Origin: Heterohyrax brucei
Taxonomy: Eukaryota; Chordata; Mammalia; Hyracoidea; Procaviidae
Assembly: GCA_028571685.1 (NCBI GenBank)
Contig: CM053148.1
Coordinates: 86,760,001 to 86,824,000, forward strand
DNA: 64,000 nucleotides
Direction: 5' to 3'
Part shown: positions 43,063 to 54,285 of the stretch, in pieces
Numbering within the stretch: position 1 is the stretch's first letter
Layout: each line of letters begins with the position of its first letter
Notes under the pieces: generated by a model
What the model saw: only the letters and a program-made list of their open reading frames with translations
Databases searched by the model: none
Told to the model about the DNA's origin: nothing
Made by a program: the position numbers and the translations under genes

Positions 43063-43523
43063 CAGGACTCAAACTAGGGTTCTTTATTTATTGAATCTAT
43101 TTAGACTTATAAAGGAATCACTTCAGTCAAACTTATGAGTCCATTGTGTTGTTGCAGAAATAACATGGTCGCACGACTCCTGTAGGTTGGAACTGAATAT
43201 TTCTTTGGCTAGTCTCAAAAATCCAGCCACTGACTACTCAGTTCTGCCTTCTACCAATAATAATTCAGAATAGATTTTCAGGGTGTTGATATTTCATGAC
43301 AGAGATTGCTGCACAAATCTCCCATATACTGAATGTTGAGCAGCAGTCACCATTATTTTGACAAATTTCCTGAGACATTTGGCACTAGTTTTGACAAATG
43401 GCCATGATGAGGTTGATTCAGATGGATGACAGACATCAAGTGATTATCCGTCATGGAATGAGTCAAAAAAGCCAAGGAAAACATTAACAGAAATTGACAG
43501 GGGAGATCCACTGGGACTGTCAA
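43063..43523. other. Unassigned sequence
   Basis: Nothing is recognised. Confidence 0.4.
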
Positions 43524-43640
43524 CTGTCCCAAACCCACTAATGTCGAGTTGGGTCTGACTCACAGTGACCCTACAGATCAGAGTAGAACTGTCCCATAGA
43601 GTTTCCAAGGAGTGCCTGGGAGATTTGAACTTCCAACTGT
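43524..43640 (-). mobile_element. AfroSINE, head lost, antisense
   Basis: Tail CCCAAACCCACTAATGTCGA. It stops after TTTGAACTTCCAACTG. Confidence 0.9.
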
Positions 43641-43814
43641 AGGCAATTTTTAATGGGCTGGAAACACTCAGCAAGGTCTGAGTTTGCTAGAGCAAATGAA
43701 ATAATTACCACTGTCAATTCCCTATTCATTGTAGAGGGTATTCTCAAACTCTGGTTTATATGATTTTGTTTAAAATTGTTAGTGACTATATAAAAATGAA
43801 GATAAAGCTTATAA

Positions 43815-43990
43815 GCAAGTTGCCATTGAGTGAAGTCTGACTCAGTGTGTGTCGTAGTAGAACTGTGCACCACAGGGTTTTCAATGGATCATATTTCACA
43901 AGCAGATTTCCCTGATTTTCTTCCAGGGTGGCTCTGAGGGGACCAGGACATCTGACCTTTGGTTAGTAGCCAAGCATGTTAACTATTTAC
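43815..43990 (-). mobile_element. AfroSINE extended-body variant, antisense
   Basis: Tail GCAAGTTGCCATTGAGTGAA, variant body GTGTCGTAGTAGAACTGTGC and CACAGGGTTTTCAATGGATC. The head is eroded. Confidence 0.8.
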
Positions 43991-44068
43991 ATTCACTATG
44001 AAGTTTATGTTAGCTCGGTTATCCTACAAAGTGAATTAGCCATGTCATTGGGGTTGATCTAGATAGAT

Positions 44069-44122
44069 TGTGTGTGTGTGTGAGAGAGAGACAGACAGAG
44101 AAAAAGAGGGGGTGGGGGGGAG
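44069..44122. repeat. GT/GA/G-rich simple repeat
   Basis: TGTGTGTGTGTGAGAGAGAG passes into a purine run with GAGGGGGTGGGGGGG. Confidence 0.85.
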
Positions 44123-44249
44123 ATTGCACAAAACAAGACCTTGGTAAGTTCTGAGGGACCTTTTTAACAAAAATAAGATATACAGGAATATCTTTGCAGA
44201 AGTATCATTTATGTATTATCGTGGTTTTCAGAGAAGCTATGCTTGTAAA

Positions 44250-44367
44250 CCACAAGGTCGGCAGTTCAAATCCACCAGGCGCTCCTTGAATACTTTGGGG
44301 GTCAGTTCTACCGTGGCCCCTAGGGTCGCCATGAGTCGGATCTGACTCGACAGCACTTGGCTTGGCT
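44250..44367 (+). mobile_element. Young-type AfroSINE, 118-base 5'-truncated insertion
   Basis: It starts near the B box (AAGGTCGGCAGTTCAAATCC) and has the young body GTCGCCATGAGTCGGATCTG and tail CAGCACTTGGCTTGGC. The exact 12-base duplication TATGCTTGTAAA flanks it at 44238-44249 and 44368-44379. Preserved CpGs suggest a recent insertion. Confidence 0.96.
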
Positions 44368-44379
44368 TATGCTTGTAAA

Positions 44380-44869
44380 ATTTCTCTCACTTTTCTTTTT
44401 GAACTTCTGTTAAGAAAGATATAAAAGACACTGAATTTGCAAACAGAAAACACGAGGTCAAACTCTGCCTCTCTGACTTAATACAATTCATTTCATACAA
44501 CGTTTTTCAATCTTTTTCATTATCATTTTCCTAAGGGGACTTTTTAGGCACTTCTATCTAATCAGTCCCATTTCATTAAATTTTCAATTGCACAGGCACA
44601 CTGGGTATCTGTTTGTGTACCACAATATATGCATAATTATATACGCTATAGAGAGGTGCCATCTAGTTGGCTCCGATGTATGGTGATCACAGATCAACAG
44701 ATCAAAAGGACTTTAAGGGGTGATATGAGGAGTGCACTGGTGAGTGCTGTTTTGGGGGGATTTTGTGGGCTTGGTAATCACTGAAAGAGGGATTAGATAA
44801 AATGCATGATGATAAATAAGAGAAGTGACAAATACAGTGTATGGAGATTCCAACTCCAAGATCAAGTGA
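44380..44869. other. Mostly unassigned sequence
   Basis: About 44425-44540 (CTGCCTCTCTGACTTAATAC) may be a MIR remnant. Nothing firm is seen. Confidence 0.35.
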
Positions 44870-45030
44870 CCTGGGATGGATGCTTAGATCTTCCTTACAC
44901 ATTCCTGGACAAGATACTAAACCCTGAGATTAACTTTATTCGTGTATGAGATGGGAGCAATCAGAAATTCACCTCATAAAGCTGATAAGATGATGAAATG
45001 GGATATGGCTACAAAGCAACAAGGCTGGGA
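44870..45030 (+). mobile_element. MIR SINE, sense
   Basis: TGGACAAGATACTAAACCCT, GAGATGGGAGCAATCAGAAA and TCACCTCATAAAGCTGATAA follow the MIR core order. Confidence 0.62.
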
Positions 45031-45109
45031 AAAGGCTCCGTGTTTCTTGCTGTTGCTGCTTCTGTTGTTAAATAGCTTACATGTTTGAACTTGCTGCGTA
45101 ACAAAGTTT

Positions 45110-45530
45110 ACAAACAACAGCAACTAGATAACTGGAATGTCCATCAACAGATGAATGGAGAACCAAGTGGTACATTCGTATAATAGAGTACTACTCATCC
45201 AGTGGCAGAAATGAATATCCTGGTAGATGCTAAAATACGGATGGAGCTTGAAGGCACTATGTTGAGTGAAACGAGTCAACCTTGAAAAGGACAACTACTG
45301 TATGATCTAGCTTGCATAAGAAAACAAGAAAAGGGAAATGTACAGAGACTGAAACTTCTTAGTGGTTATCAGGGTCAGGAGAGAGGAGGAACGGTGGAGT
45401 TAATGGGGATGAAAGAACTACATTGGTTAAGAGTAAGATTACATAGTCATTTACCGTAATTGCTTTCAGTCTCGTATCTGTAAAAAGTTGATTTTTTTTG
45501 AAAGTTGTGTAATAAATATATTTACAACAA
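45110..45530 (+). mobile_element. L1 3' end, sense
   Basis: AACTGGAATGTCCATCAACA, ATAGAGTACTACTCATCCAG and ATGTTGAGTGAAACGAGTCA are the conserved run of text at the end of ORF2 and start of the 3' UTR in mammalian L1. The right end is AATAAATATATTTACAACA. Confidence 0.82.
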
Positions 45531-45561
<31 letters not shown>

Positions 45562-45562
45562 T
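45531..45562. repeat. (TC)n(AC)n microsatellite
   Basis: A TC dinucleotide run passes directly into ACACACACACAC. It produces part of the minus frame 45359-45721. Confidence 0.92.
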
Positions 45563-45574
45563 GCCACAAAGCAG

Positions 45575-46156
45575 CAGTTGCTGAAGCTGCTTATGTACAA
45601 CCAAGCGCTTCATGGAATTTGACTTCTTGATTTGGAAGTTTAGCGTCATGGTTTCATGGGACATCCTAGTTAAGTGGCCTAGTGAGATGTCCAGTCTTCC
45701 TATTCTGCCCCATAGTTGCATAGTGCTAGGGTATTAAAATCTTTTAAGTGGTCATCCAAGGCATAGTAATTAATTTCTATTCACCTCGAAAAAAAGAGGA
45801 AGGACAGTTAGGAACAGGAGGAGGATATGCACGGCTAATCACTTCTGTGAATGACTGCTTCCTTTGCCATGAGACCAGAAGAACTTAGGTGGTGTCTGAC
45901 TACCATTGCTGAGTATTTTGATCAGAGGTTCTAAAGAAGAATTCTGATCATAATGAAGAAAATACGAAATTAAATTCAGATTCTCATAGACTCCAAATTT
46001 TCTGGAGCCATAGAGGCTGGATAGACCCCTGAAACTACTTCTTTGAGATAATCTTTAAACTTTAAACCAAAAATATCTCCTGAAGCCTTCTTAAGACTCA
46101 GCAAGAGTTTATCTTAACTATTAAAGAATGTCTGCCTTGAGTGTTATGCTATGTTT
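45575..46156 (+). mobile_element. Afrotherian L1 3' UTR, first half
   Basis: AGCGTCATGGTTTCATGGGA, GTAGTCATCCAAGGC-like text, GAGACCAGAAGAACTTAGGT, CAGATTCTCATAGACTCCAA and GATAATCTTTAAACTTTAAA form one continuous L1 3' UTR that stops at GAGTGTTATGCT. The text continues at about 48608, so everything between was inserted later. Confidence 0.75.
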
Positions 46157-46819
46157 TTCTAATATTGTACTTTAGATGAAGTTTTCTAGGAGAAACTAGC
46201 ATCTCATGAAATAACCATTATACATACTTTTGTGGCACTGGTTACTAATTCTGCTTCATGTCACCACTCTCCTCTTTTTAATTTGTATCTGCCGTTACCA
46301 GCTTTCCGGTCCTTTCAGCTGTCTAGTCCCCGACCCTGGGCTACTGGGCCCTGGTAGTCTCATTCTGTTTTACATGCCTGTCTAATCTTTGGCTGAGGGT
46401 GACCGTCAGGGATAACTGCATTACTGAGCTGAAAGGGTATCTGAGGGCCACACTCTCAAGGTTTCTCCTCTCTCTGTCAGGCCAGCAGGTCCAGTCTTTT
46501 ATTGGGAGTTAGAATTTTGTCCTATGTTTATTTATAGCTCTGTCTAGAAACCTCTATCGTGATTTCTATCAGAGTAGTCAGTGGCAGTAGCTGGAGACAA
46601 CCTAGCTGCATTGGACTCAGTCTTGTGGAGACTATGACAGTTGGGTCCATTGGTCCTTTGGACTAGTATCTGTCCCTCATGTCTCTGGCTGTCTTCAGTC
46701 TCCCCTGCTCCTGACAGGCTGAGACCAGTGAACTATCTCAGACGGCTGTTCATAAGCTTTGAAGACTCCAGACACCACTCCTCAAAGTAGAGTACACAAC
46801 ATTTTCTTTATAAACCGTG
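46157..46819 (-). mobile_element. L1 3' UTR, antisense, nested
   Basis: It starts TTGTACTTTAGATGAAGTTT and passes CGACCCTGGGCTACTGGGCC, CACACTCTCAAGGTTTCTCC and GTGATTTCTATCAGAGTAGT, ending near ATTTTCTTTATAAACC. It is the same family as 10305-10845. Confidence 0.8.
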
Positions 46820-47290
46820 TGCCATGCATTAAATTGCATCCCCCCTCAAAATCTATGTCTCAGTTTGGCTGGGTCAGGATTCCTGGTGTTGCGTGAGTTT
46901 CTTACATGTTGTAAATCCTCCCTCTATGATGTTAATGAGTGAGAATGGGCTGCAGCTGCCTTGGTGAGACAGGGTTCCAAGTGTAAGATTGCACTGTGCC
47001 CTGAGGCCATCTCCTGGGACCTAAGGGAAAAGGAAGCTGTCAGAGAGTTGGGGACCTCAGACAACCAGGAAAGAAGCACTGGGAGTACAGCATGTCCTCT
47101 GGGCCCTGGGTCCCTGCGCCTGAGAAGATCCCACAAGGACCTTCCTCCAGGACCAACAGAGAAAGCCTTCCCCTGGTGCTCAGCCCTGAATTTAGGCTTT
47201 ATCCTAGTTTTCTGTGAGAAAATAAATTTCTCTTTATTAAAGTGATTCACTTGTGCTATTTTGTGTATGGCTCACTAGATGACTAAGACA
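46820..47290 (+). mobile_element. MaLR-type LTR, sense, nested
   Basis: It begins TGCCATGCATTAAATTGCAT plus a C-run and ends AAATAAATTTCTCTTTATTA and GATGACTAAGACA. It is flanked by the two antisense L1 segments. The opposed frames 46924-47250 lie within it. Confidence 0.8.
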
Positions 47291-47304
47291 CGGTGCTGTG
47301 CAAA

Positions 47305-48605
47305 TTGTATGCCTTTTTTTTCACTTTCTAAAATTTATTGGGTTGCTTACAGTGCAAGTTAGTTTCTTATGCAAAAATTTATACACAAATTGTTTTGTAA
47401 CATCGGTTGCAATCCTCACAATGTGTCCGTACTCTCTTTCTTTCCGTTTACATTCTGGGTTCCTTGTGCTCAGTCGTCAAGTACTCCTGTCCCTCATTGC
47501 ATCGTCATCGTTGCTGTTCGGCAGGTGCTGCTCGTTTGGTCCCTTACACTTGACTGGACTAAGAATCACGTTACTCATGTATGCTACTGTTTGTTTCATA
47601 GGCCTATCTAACCTTTGCCTGAGATGTGGAGTTTGAGAGTCGCTTCATTTCTACGTTAGCAGGGTGTCCAGGGATCACAGTCTCGGGGATTTCTTCAGTC
47701 CCTGTCTAACCAATAAGTCTGGTTCCTTTTTGTGAATTTGAATTTTATTTTATGTTTTTCTCTCATTCTGTCCCAAGCCCTCTATTGTTATCCCTCTGAG
47801 AGCAGTCAGCTGGGCACCATCTAGTTCTTCTCGGCTCAAGCTGGTGGAGTCTGTGGTTTCTGTAGTCTATTTGTCCTTTGGCTGATATTTTCCTTGTATT
47901 TTTGGTTTTCTTTATTCTCCATTGCTCTGAATAGGGGCAAATGTATGTATTTTAGATGGCTGCTTGAACAACAGCTAACCCTGCTGTCACCCCAGACCAC
48001 AGTCCCCAGCACTTGGCTCCAGTAACTTGGTTCCTCGAGATGTTTAGAAGAGACTAGGATGCCCCTATGACTTTGACTTGGCCAAGTTTTGTTGACTTGA
48101 CCAACGTTATGTATTGTTTTTCCCTTCACAGTTGTTTAACACTTGTCTACTCTCTAAGTGATTCCCTTCCCCAACCCTCCATTCCCTTATAACAAAGATT
48201 GCTTTTCTGTGTGTAAATTATTTTCAGGTTTTTATAATAGTAGGTCTCATACAATGTTTGCCCTTTGGTAGTTGACTTATTTCACACTCACATGGCGCTC
48301 TCCAAAGGAACCCCCCAGACCAAACTCATTGCTGTCAAGTTGATTCTGACTTATAACAAACCTTTGTTAAAGGGATCCACTTGTTAAGAAGGAAGACTGT
48401 CTTTTTCCCATTTAATGAACTTTGATCTTTTTTCAAAAATCAGCTGACTGTAGGTGAATAGATTTAAGTCTGGGTTCTCGGTTCTGTTTTGTTGGTCTAT
48501 GTGTCTGCCATTGTACCAGTGCCAGGCTGTTTTGGCTACTGTGGCTACATAGAAGGTTCTGGAATTGGGTGCTGTAACCCCTTCTACTTTGTTCTTTTCC
48601 TTCAA
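47305..48605 (-). mobile_element. L1 3' UTR plus ORF2 C-terminus, antisense
   Basis: The antisense 3' end (TTCTAAAATTTATTGGGTTG, CATCGGTTGCAATCCTCACA) leads into coding text. The minus frame 48384-48611 preserves the ORF2 C-terminal region (TAWHWY, RHIDQQNRTENPD, YSQLIFEKRSKFIKWEKDS). Stops and a SINE inside it mark it as dead. Confidence 0.85.
48310..48358 (-). mobile_element. AfroSINE tail fragment inside L1, antisense
   Basis: GACCAAACTCATTGCTGTCA and TTGATTCTGACTTATAAC, a 5'-truncated copy within the L1 at 47305-48605. Confidence 0.85.
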
Positions 48606-48850
48606 TAACATTATGCTCTTTTAAGGACTATCTATGTGGGACCCAAGGGACAAAGCTAGTAGAAACACTAGGTGGGCACTTTATGTGAAGGCAGTAAGTG
48701 TATGTTAATGGAGGAGGAATGACTTTGAAAAGCAAGGCGGGAATGGTTGCGGAGCTTAAAGAAAACAATATTAGTGAACTGTATACACAGAAACAGTCAA
48801 ATGGATGCATGTTTGGCTGTATATATTCTCAACAACAACAGCAAAACCCA
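48606..48850 (+). mobile_element. Afrotherian L1 3' UTR, second half
   Basis: It resumes with ATTATGCTCTTTTAAGGACT and continues GAATGGTTGCGGAGCTTAAA to the end ATATTCTCAACAACAACAGC. TTATGCT is shared with the break point near 46150, as expected of a target duplication around the nested insertions. Confidence 0.75.
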
Positions 48851-48889
48851 GCAACTAACATCTAGTTTAGGCCATATGTATAATATAGA

Positions 48890-49075
48890 TGAGTCAGTGG
48901 TTATTATTATTATATGTAATATATAATATATATAAACATATGTCATCAATATATATAAACATATCACTATATAAAAATATATAATATATTTATACATAAA
49001 TATATATTCATATATATAATTTGTATTATATATCTCTATATAAACATACATTATATATAACTATATATTTTGGCC
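48890..49075. repeat. (TA)n-rich tract
   Basis: About 185 bases of imperfect TATATA/ATATAA repeats with many short palindromes. The minus frame 48797-49051 is composed of it. Confidence 0.92.
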
Positions 49076-49858
49076 TCAAATATTTTTCAATTTAATAGTT
49101 TCTGGACTATATTTTGATTTCTATATAACGTGATAACTGTTGTTTTCTAAAAAATATGTAAGGCTTTGGCTTCCCTGAAAATAGAAAAAATTTCATGTTG
49201 CACATTTCTCAGATCAAAATGTTACATAGTTTGTGAGTAAAATAGCATGTGACATAATGGAAATGCATAAAACTAAAAGTAAATTGGCTCTTATGGGGTC
49301 AATAATTCCGCCACACGCAGGTGCTCCTATGACAGGATTTGGTAGAATGAACTAAAAAAAAAGTACATCGGTCAGCAAATATTCATGGAAAGTGTGAGTA
49401 TTTGAAAAATGTACATTTATCAATTGTAATTTCTTGTTGAAGAGCTGTTATAGCAAAACTACAGCCAATTAAAAAAGCATAATAAAAGAAACTTGTTCGC
49501 AGGCTCTAGCAACGTTCCCTTTTATTCCTTATAGCAGCTTTTCTTCCTTCTTCCTATGTTTTAATTATATGAACAATATACCTTACCTAATGTGATATTA
49601 TAAATATTTTCATATTGCAATGACTTCATAACCATCATTTTTAAATTATAAAAGCATTAGAGCTCCTTTAAAGGACAAGTGAATAGAAAAATAATAAAAC
49701 GTGTGAAAGTTTTTGTATGAGAAAGTGACTCAAACTGCAAACTCACTTAGAGCATAAGGAAAAAAATAAAAATGAAAAAAAGAAAAACATACTGAAGAGG
49801 ATAAAAAGAATAGGAACAGGAAAACAGAAAAAGAAACGTCCCTGATACCCGTAACTAA
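49076..49858. other. Unassigned AT-rich sequence
   Basis: A-rich purine stretch at 49755-49845. No repeat family is recognised. Confidence 0.42.
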
Positions 49859-50022
49859 GACCAAACTAACCTCACTGCTGTCGAGTAGATTCTGACTCAT
49901 AGTGACTCTGTAGACAGAGTAGAACTGCCCCATAGCACTTCCAAAGAGTGCCTCGCAGATTCGAACAGCTGACTTTCTGGTTCACAGGCACAACACCTAA
50001 CCACTACGCCATCAGAGTTTCC
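49859..50022 (-). mobile_element. AfroSINE, short form, antisense
   Basis: Tail ACTAACCTCACTGCTGTCGA, head CTACGCCATCAGAGTTTCC. Confidence 0.93.
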
Positions 50023-50097
50023 ATAATGCCAATAGCCTAACAGACGTTCTACTATCTGAAAACAGTTGCCCCGCCAATAATGCAGCTGCCTGACAAT

Positions 50098-50522
50098 GGT
50101 AAGACTGAAGAAGAATTGATGTCTTTGTATTATGCTTTTGGAGAAGAACGTTGAAATATGGACTGACAGAAAAATAAAGAACTCTGTCTTGGAAGACGTG
50201 CATCCAGGATGCTCCTTAGAAGGCAGTGAGACTGCGTCTCACACCCTTTGGACGTGTGATCAAGAAGGATCAGTCCCTGGAGAAAGACTTCATGCCTGGC
50301 AGAGCAGAGGGTCAGTGCAAAGGAGGACGACCTCAGTTAAGTGGGTTGGGTCAGTGGCTAAAGCGGTGGCTCAAGCATAACAAGGACTGTGAGGAGGGCT
50401 CGGGACTGGGCAGTGCTTGTTTAGTCCTGCTGTGCCTAAGATCCGACTCGACGGCACTTGGCTTGGTGCCTAAGATCACTGTGAGTAGAAACTGACTCAG
50501 GGTACCTAACAACAACAGCACA
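50098..50522 (+). mobile_element. RTE LINE 3' coding end, sense
   Basis: It starts AGACTGAAGAAGAATTGATG and runs through GGAAGACGTGCATCCAGGAT, ACTGCGTCTCACACCCTTTG and GAAGGATCAGTCCCTGGAGA, ending GGTACCTAACAACAACAGC. The sense frames 50132-50380 and 50226-50495 are two halves of the same coding end separated by a frameshift. The tail is split by the micro-insertion at 50444. Confidence 0.9.
50444..50465 (+). mobile_element. 22-base SINE-tail micro-insertion
   Basis: The insert begins CGACTCGACGGCACTTGG and ends CTTG. Exact 12-base copies of GTGCCTAAGATC lie at 50432-50443 and 50466-50477. It sits inside the RTE tail, so it postdates that element. Confidence 0.92.
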
Positions 50523-52188
50523 ATTACGACCACTTTATATTTTTCCAAAACCTTCCTTCTGTCCTCCATTATATATGTTTTGACAAATAGTTATTTATTT
50601 TCTTTTTTAAGTAGGTATGACAGTTTGCTGTCTCCTCGCCCCCCTCCCCCAATTTGGCATTATGCAAACTATGGTCTACAAGTTAAGGGGACCAATTTGT
50701 TTCCGAAATGTAGTGGTTTCTTCTTATCCTCACTGGCCTTGGTTTTTTTGGACCTAGGTTTTGGATTTTTCCTTACATTGGCAAAAATGTACTTTGTTAT
50801 TACTTTTATTTCTGTCTATGTGATTATCACTGCTATTAAATAGGTCCATGAGTTTAACATGTGTCTCTTGCTGTGAATGAATTTCTTTATAGATGAGATC
50901 TTATTGATTTTTCATTAATTTCATTAATTTGATTTTTTATTTTATAAAATATTAATCTTATGGCAACATCTTGAGCATAAGTATTTAACACATACATCAT
51001 GTTTTGGTTGGTATTTTGACAACTTTCTAAAATACGACAAAGTATGTTAAACTTTGATGGATTTTTCTTGAACCACCATTTATGACACTCGCCTTCCCTA
51101 AATGAAGACTGGTTAAATTGCTATCTTACTGCTTGTAATATCTTAACACATGCCATTGATATTCTGTGTCTGTACTTTACTTAATTCCTAATTTTATTAT
51201 TTTAAAGTGTTTTATTTTATATCACAGCTGGATAAAATCATTTGTGAGATTTTTCCAGATGAATATTTTAAACATAATGGCACTATAGATGCTGGGCTAG
51301 ACATTTTCTATCTAGACTTGAAATTTTTGTGACATTTCAAGTCCATTTCTAGCTTACAGAGAAGAAGAAATTGCAAAGACTTCAAATTCACATCACACCT
51401 CAGGCGAAGATGGTACTGCATTCATTGGGTACTATTATTTATGGTAGACGAAGCTAAAAATTGAAAATTCTATTCTTTAAATAGTATGTTAAATCTATCT
51501 TGAGGAAAAAAGAAAGACTGGGGAAAGAAATTTTGCTGTTTTAGATTTTCCATCTACTATGTTCTCACAAAATGCAAAAAATCTATTTTGAACCGTGTGA
51601 GTCAAAATCATTTTGTCTTAAGGTTTGTGGGAAAGTTTTATATGTGGGAAAACTTTTTATTTTTTGCATGTTTAATGAACAGTTATGGGTACAAAGTGCA
51701 AAATTAGATTTTCAAACTTCCAGACCTTTCACCTAGCAGTTGTGTACTTAACCATTTGTACTGCTCAGGGACTCCACGTCTAGCCTTCATACACAATTTG
51801 ATTTTGAGGACTACTCCTAATCTTTATCTGTTAAGTTGATGCACTATTTTTTTGTCAGTAAATTCTGGAAGCACTGTGACCACTAATCCTTCCCTTAGGC
51901 TTTTTAATAATATTATTTTGCCTTCCCCAAAAGTTCAATTTAGTTGAATACAGTTGGTCCAAAGGTAAAAGACCCTGAGTTTCATCAGTAATCTTTCTTC
52001 ACCGTGAAATCCACATGAAGTGAGATAAATGCCACTTTATTAGTTTTGTGATAAGTACATGAACCCTCAGAGACTATTTTTCATCAAGAGAGAAGTTGCT
52101 CTTTTGCTTCTCAATTACACACACAGATAAGATGTGATTTGGTGGTATTACCTCTCTTTCAGAGCAATGGCATCTATAACTGATCCAC
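50523..52188. other. Long unassigned stretch
   Basis: AT-rich. A possible antisense AfroSINE head lies at about 51706-51775 (CTTAACCATTTGTACTGCTC, AGGGACTCC) but is weak. No exon is recognised. Confidence 0.42.
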
Positions 52189-52300
52189 TCTGTCTGTCTG
52201 TCTATCTGTGTTTCTGCATATCTGTCTACCCATCCTTCTATTTGTCTGTCTGTCTATCATCTGTCTGTCTGTCTATATATCTATCATCTGTATCTGTAGA
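52189..52300. repeat. TCTG/TCTA tetranucleotide repeat
   Basis: TCTGTCTGTCTGTCTATCTG and later TCTGTCTGTCTATCATCTGT, an imperfect short tandem repeat likely to vary in length. Confidence 0.92.
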
Positions 52301-53986
52301 CACTAAGGTAGAGGGAAGGACTAGGGAAAGGCACCTGGTGATAAATTACAGGAGTCTTTCCTACAAAAGAGACCTAAGACTACCCTAGGAAGGTATGTGA
52401 GGTCCATGTGCAGAATTATGATGGAAGGAGGCAGTAAGCTCTTCACTGATGGTCCTCGAAGTCTTGATGGAAGAGTGATGATTTTGCATGTTCTCCTAAC
52501 GAGGTGGAAGCCGTGGTTTACATGCTGTGCAATTGGAATTGTACTCCTGTTTAACACAGTGTTTTAAGTTGTGACTGCAGGAAAGGAAAAAGCCAGTGGA
52601 AAAGGCTTTGCCTGAATTTTGGTTAGGTGAACACTTCACTTAGAAAAAGCTGAAGTTGGTATAAAACCCTGTGGTGGTTCTTCAGTACTTCTGAGTGTAG
52701 CTGATAGAAAATGCATTGCGATTGTGTATACAATAGGAACAGAATTCCTTGTATGTTTACTCTGCCTTTTTGTTTGTTCTTTATAGATATGATTGCTGTA
52801 CATTTCTTTAAGAATAATGTGTTAATTTTTCCTGTTTAATCACATTCTTAACAAAAAGATCAAGTAGTACAAACCAAACTGCCAGATTAGTTTGTGGCTC
52901 ACAGTTAATAGATTTTGAGGCAAATTATTCTCAACTCTCTGGAAAATCAGTAAAAATGCTCCCTCAAGAAGGAGCAAAAAGTTCATTACATTTCCTCTAG
53001 TTTGAAATGAAAATCCAAAGACTGTTTGGGAAATATACAGCATAGAAACAGGAAGTATGATGAGATAAATGATATTAAATAAATTTCAAAGGTTAAGTTT
53101 GCCATACTCATCTTTCCTACTACAGAAAGACTGGATTGGGAGAGATTAATCACCCAAGGAAAAGTGCTAACAGCATGAAGGAGAGAACCAATATATACCT
53201 ACAAGAGGTGAAGTAAATGGTGCAAATATTTGAAATGAGGTCGAAATATAAAGAAGAGGCGGTTCATAAATCATCAGCCTTGAAAAATGTAAAGAGGAAC
53301 AAAGAGTACAGATGAAAGAAGGAGCATACTAAATTTGAATTCTCAGAGTACATGAAGATGAGTCGGAAGGCATATGTTCTCAGTATATTTTTCAATTTTG
53401 AAACTTCCTTCTTGAAGGAGTCTGTTGCAACAGACTTTAGAGGTAAAGCAATGCAGATCCTCCAACACAGCGCTGGGTACCACGCTTTAACACGCAAATA
53501 TTAATCTCACCCACTGCATGCCCAGGCTGTGTGAGGGCATTACTCTTTCCCTGCACAATTTCATAGGGACCTTGGCAACCAAACATGGTAAGTGCAATGG
53601 CTCTGTGGCCGACGGAAGCCTTGCCCAACTCCTCCAAATTTTGCTTGTCTCTGTGAACAGAGGAAATAGATTACAGAATCAAATTTGTCTCAAGGCAAGA
53701 AAAATAAACTCTAAAGGGAAACTGTATCTTACTGTAATTAAATGATCAAGACGTTAAAACATCTGATGATAAAACAATACATCCACATTCCATTTGTCTC
53801 TGAATTCCCAAAGAAAAATGATAGAAAAAGTAGTTCCACATGAAAACTAACTATGAAATCTAGAAGGTCGAAAAATCACAGCAAAATGGTTACTTAGAAA
53901 AGAAGAGGGATATAGTATGTACAACATAAGATGGCACTTGGCAGGCAAATAATGAAAATAATATTGCATATATTTAGTAATCCTCT
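52301..53986. other. Long unassigned, SINE-free stretch
   Basis: No repeat is recognised over 1.7 kb. The minus frame 53437-53637 is the only one with protein-like composition, but I cannot assign it and see no exon boundary support. Confidence 0.42.
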
Positions 53987-54048
53987 TGTGTCCTGTGGGA
54001 TCACTATGGGTCAGAATTGCCTCAATGCCAGTGAGTTTGGCTCAGGTT
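53987..54048 (+). mobile_element. AfroSINE tail fragment, sense
   Basis: GTCCTGTGGGATCACTATGG and CAATGCCAGTGAGTTTGG. Confidence 0.85.
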
Positions 54049-54114
54049 TATATTTACTAATAATTGTTCCCAGAGTAGGGTAATAACAAAAATTTTAATC
54101 CTGATTAGTTTTGT

Positions 54115-54285
54115 TAGGAAACTGTGGTGGGAAAGTGCTTAAGAGCTACGGCTGCTAACCAAAAGGTGGCCTGTTTAAACCTACCACACGCTTCTTGGAA
54201 ACTCTACAGGGCAGTTCTACTCTGTCTTAAAGTGTCATTGTGCTTTGGACTCAACCAGATGACTTTTTTTTTTTTTTTTTTTTAA
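54115..54285 (+). mobile_element. AfroSINE, sense, ending in T-run
   Basis: Head AGGAAACTGTGGTGGGAAAG, B box region lost to TGTTTAAACCTACC, tail ACTCAACCAGATGAC followed by about 21 T. Confidence 0.88.

Noticed and set aside
35915..52300. CRISPR-like arrays
   Set aside because: The short repeats present are microsatellites without unique spacers, and the host is a mammal.
53437..53637. 66-residue minus-strand frame with protein-like composition
   Set aside because: I could not assign it, no exon-like splice pair was convincing, and homology could not be searched.
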